A stretch of 64,000 bases of DNA from Auriscalpium vulgare (lineage: Eukaryota > Basidiomycota > Agaricomycetes > Russulales > Auriscalpiaceae). Below, one piece after another: positions 63,414 through 64,000 of this stretch (its first letter is position 1; every line of letters starts with the position of its first letter). The notes below the pieces were generated by a model. That model had not been told where the DNA came from. It did not search any database and worked only from the letters and a program-made list of their open reading frames with translations. The stretch covers positions 62,001-126,000 of the forward strand of contig JAHBBC010000014.1 of assembly GCA_019915015.1 (NCBI GenBank), written 5' to 3'. Both the position numbers and the translations under genes were made by a program.

Positions 63414-64000
63414 TGTGCCGCGCAGAGCGTCAGCTTCAATCGCGGACAGTAAAGGAAGACCGTCACTCTTGCGCTGAATCCTGACTACCGTGCCGTGTTC
63501 AAGAGTGGCTCGCCAGTGGCCGCGATGAGTTGTCGAAGGAAATGAAGACGCGCCTCCGAGGTCGTGCCGAACACGCGTTGGGTCGGAGTCCGAAACGCCC
63601 TTTGCCTTCCAACTCTTCCACTGCTCACTTGCTCTGAGCCAGCATCCGGCTTTCCGCTCTGCGGTTCTCTTCTTCGTGAGTTCCACTCTCTACCAGTTTG
63701 GAGATACATGATGCTCTTTCAAATACTTATCTACATTGTCTGATCGGGCTTGCTCGCTTGAAGACAATTTTCAATTTGCCTGACTTTCGTGTCCAATGCG
63801 CCAGTTCTCTCTCGTTCTGACCTCCTGCTTTTTAGGTTCTGTCCTTCTGTCCCGTCCACGCGATTGCTGCAACCTGGACGGCCTGTGATCATGACCTGAC
63901 CTCCCTCGTCTGACCTCTTGCTCAATGCATGTCATCACACACTTGTCGTCCACCCGGACCTAATATCTTTCCCTCGCATAGTCATATACAATGAACTTCT
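63414..64000. other. Upstream of the DnaJ gene; possible N-terminal extension, otherwise no gene seen
   Basis: The DnaJ frame stays open upstream to an ATG at 63686, but the extra 91 codons have no J-protein character. 63690-64000 shows only short ORFs without family features. Confidence 0.35.

Overview
The window is nuclear DNA of a filamentous basidiomycete, most likely an Agaricomycete. Genes are GC-rich with many short GT-AG introns of about 50-80 bp. The gene families fit: a C2-NACHT-WD40 STAND protein, a basidiomycete-type 7-TM receptor, a Ras with a CaaX box, a RAD30-type polymerase, and chromodomain Gypsy elements. No sign of a bacterial or viral replicon was seen.

Left host arm (1-15828). 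A partial trimethyllysine dioxygenase gene (carnitine synthesis) is followed by a segmental tandem duplication. Both copies of the mitochondrial ketol-acid reductoisomerase gene (ILV5) look intact. The linked neighbours, a complex I assembly factor (CIA30/NDUFAF1) and a DUF1295 membrane reductase, survive only downstream of copy 2; behind copy 1 they are decayed fragments. After about 1 kb of debris comes a long AT-rich gene for a C2-NACHT-WD40 NLR-like protein with 15 WD40 repeats, 13 of them near-identical 129-bp units.

Central 32 kb (15829-47995) is one nest of three LTR retrotransposons. Each has near-identical LTRs and a visible target-site duplication. Element A (minus strand, about 6.0 kb without inserts, chromodomain Gypsy) was entered just upstream of gag by element B (plus strand, about 12.6 kb). 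B was entered inside its reverse transcriptase by element C (gag-pol on minus, 13.55 kb). C looks intact and is the most unusual object. Between pol and the 3' LTR it carries about 5 kb with three intron-containing genes on the opposite strand: two tandem paralogues with a shared intron position, and a protein with a six-cysteine zinc-cluster-like motif. C is also studded with about 25 copies of a bipartite motif, NCGCGN-N4-NCGCGN (best form TCGCGA-N4-TCGCGA), including copies upstream of all three antisense genes. By eye I found none in A and one in B. A second polypurine tract lies right after pol, so the antisense cassette is bounded by two copies of the PPT sequence.

Right host arm (48001-64000), all genes on minus: RAS1-like GTPase, a 7-TM receptor with a long Ser/Pro-rich tail, DNA polymerase eta, a Rieske-containing AIF-type oxidoreductase, a secreted ThuA-domain protein with a probable GPI signal, and a type I (zinc-finger) DnaJ. 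Several carry tiny exons, including a 6-nt exon that encodes the Asp of the J-domain HPD motif.

Exon boundaries were read by eye from splice consensus and family conservation. Functions of the element-borne antisense genes are unknown.
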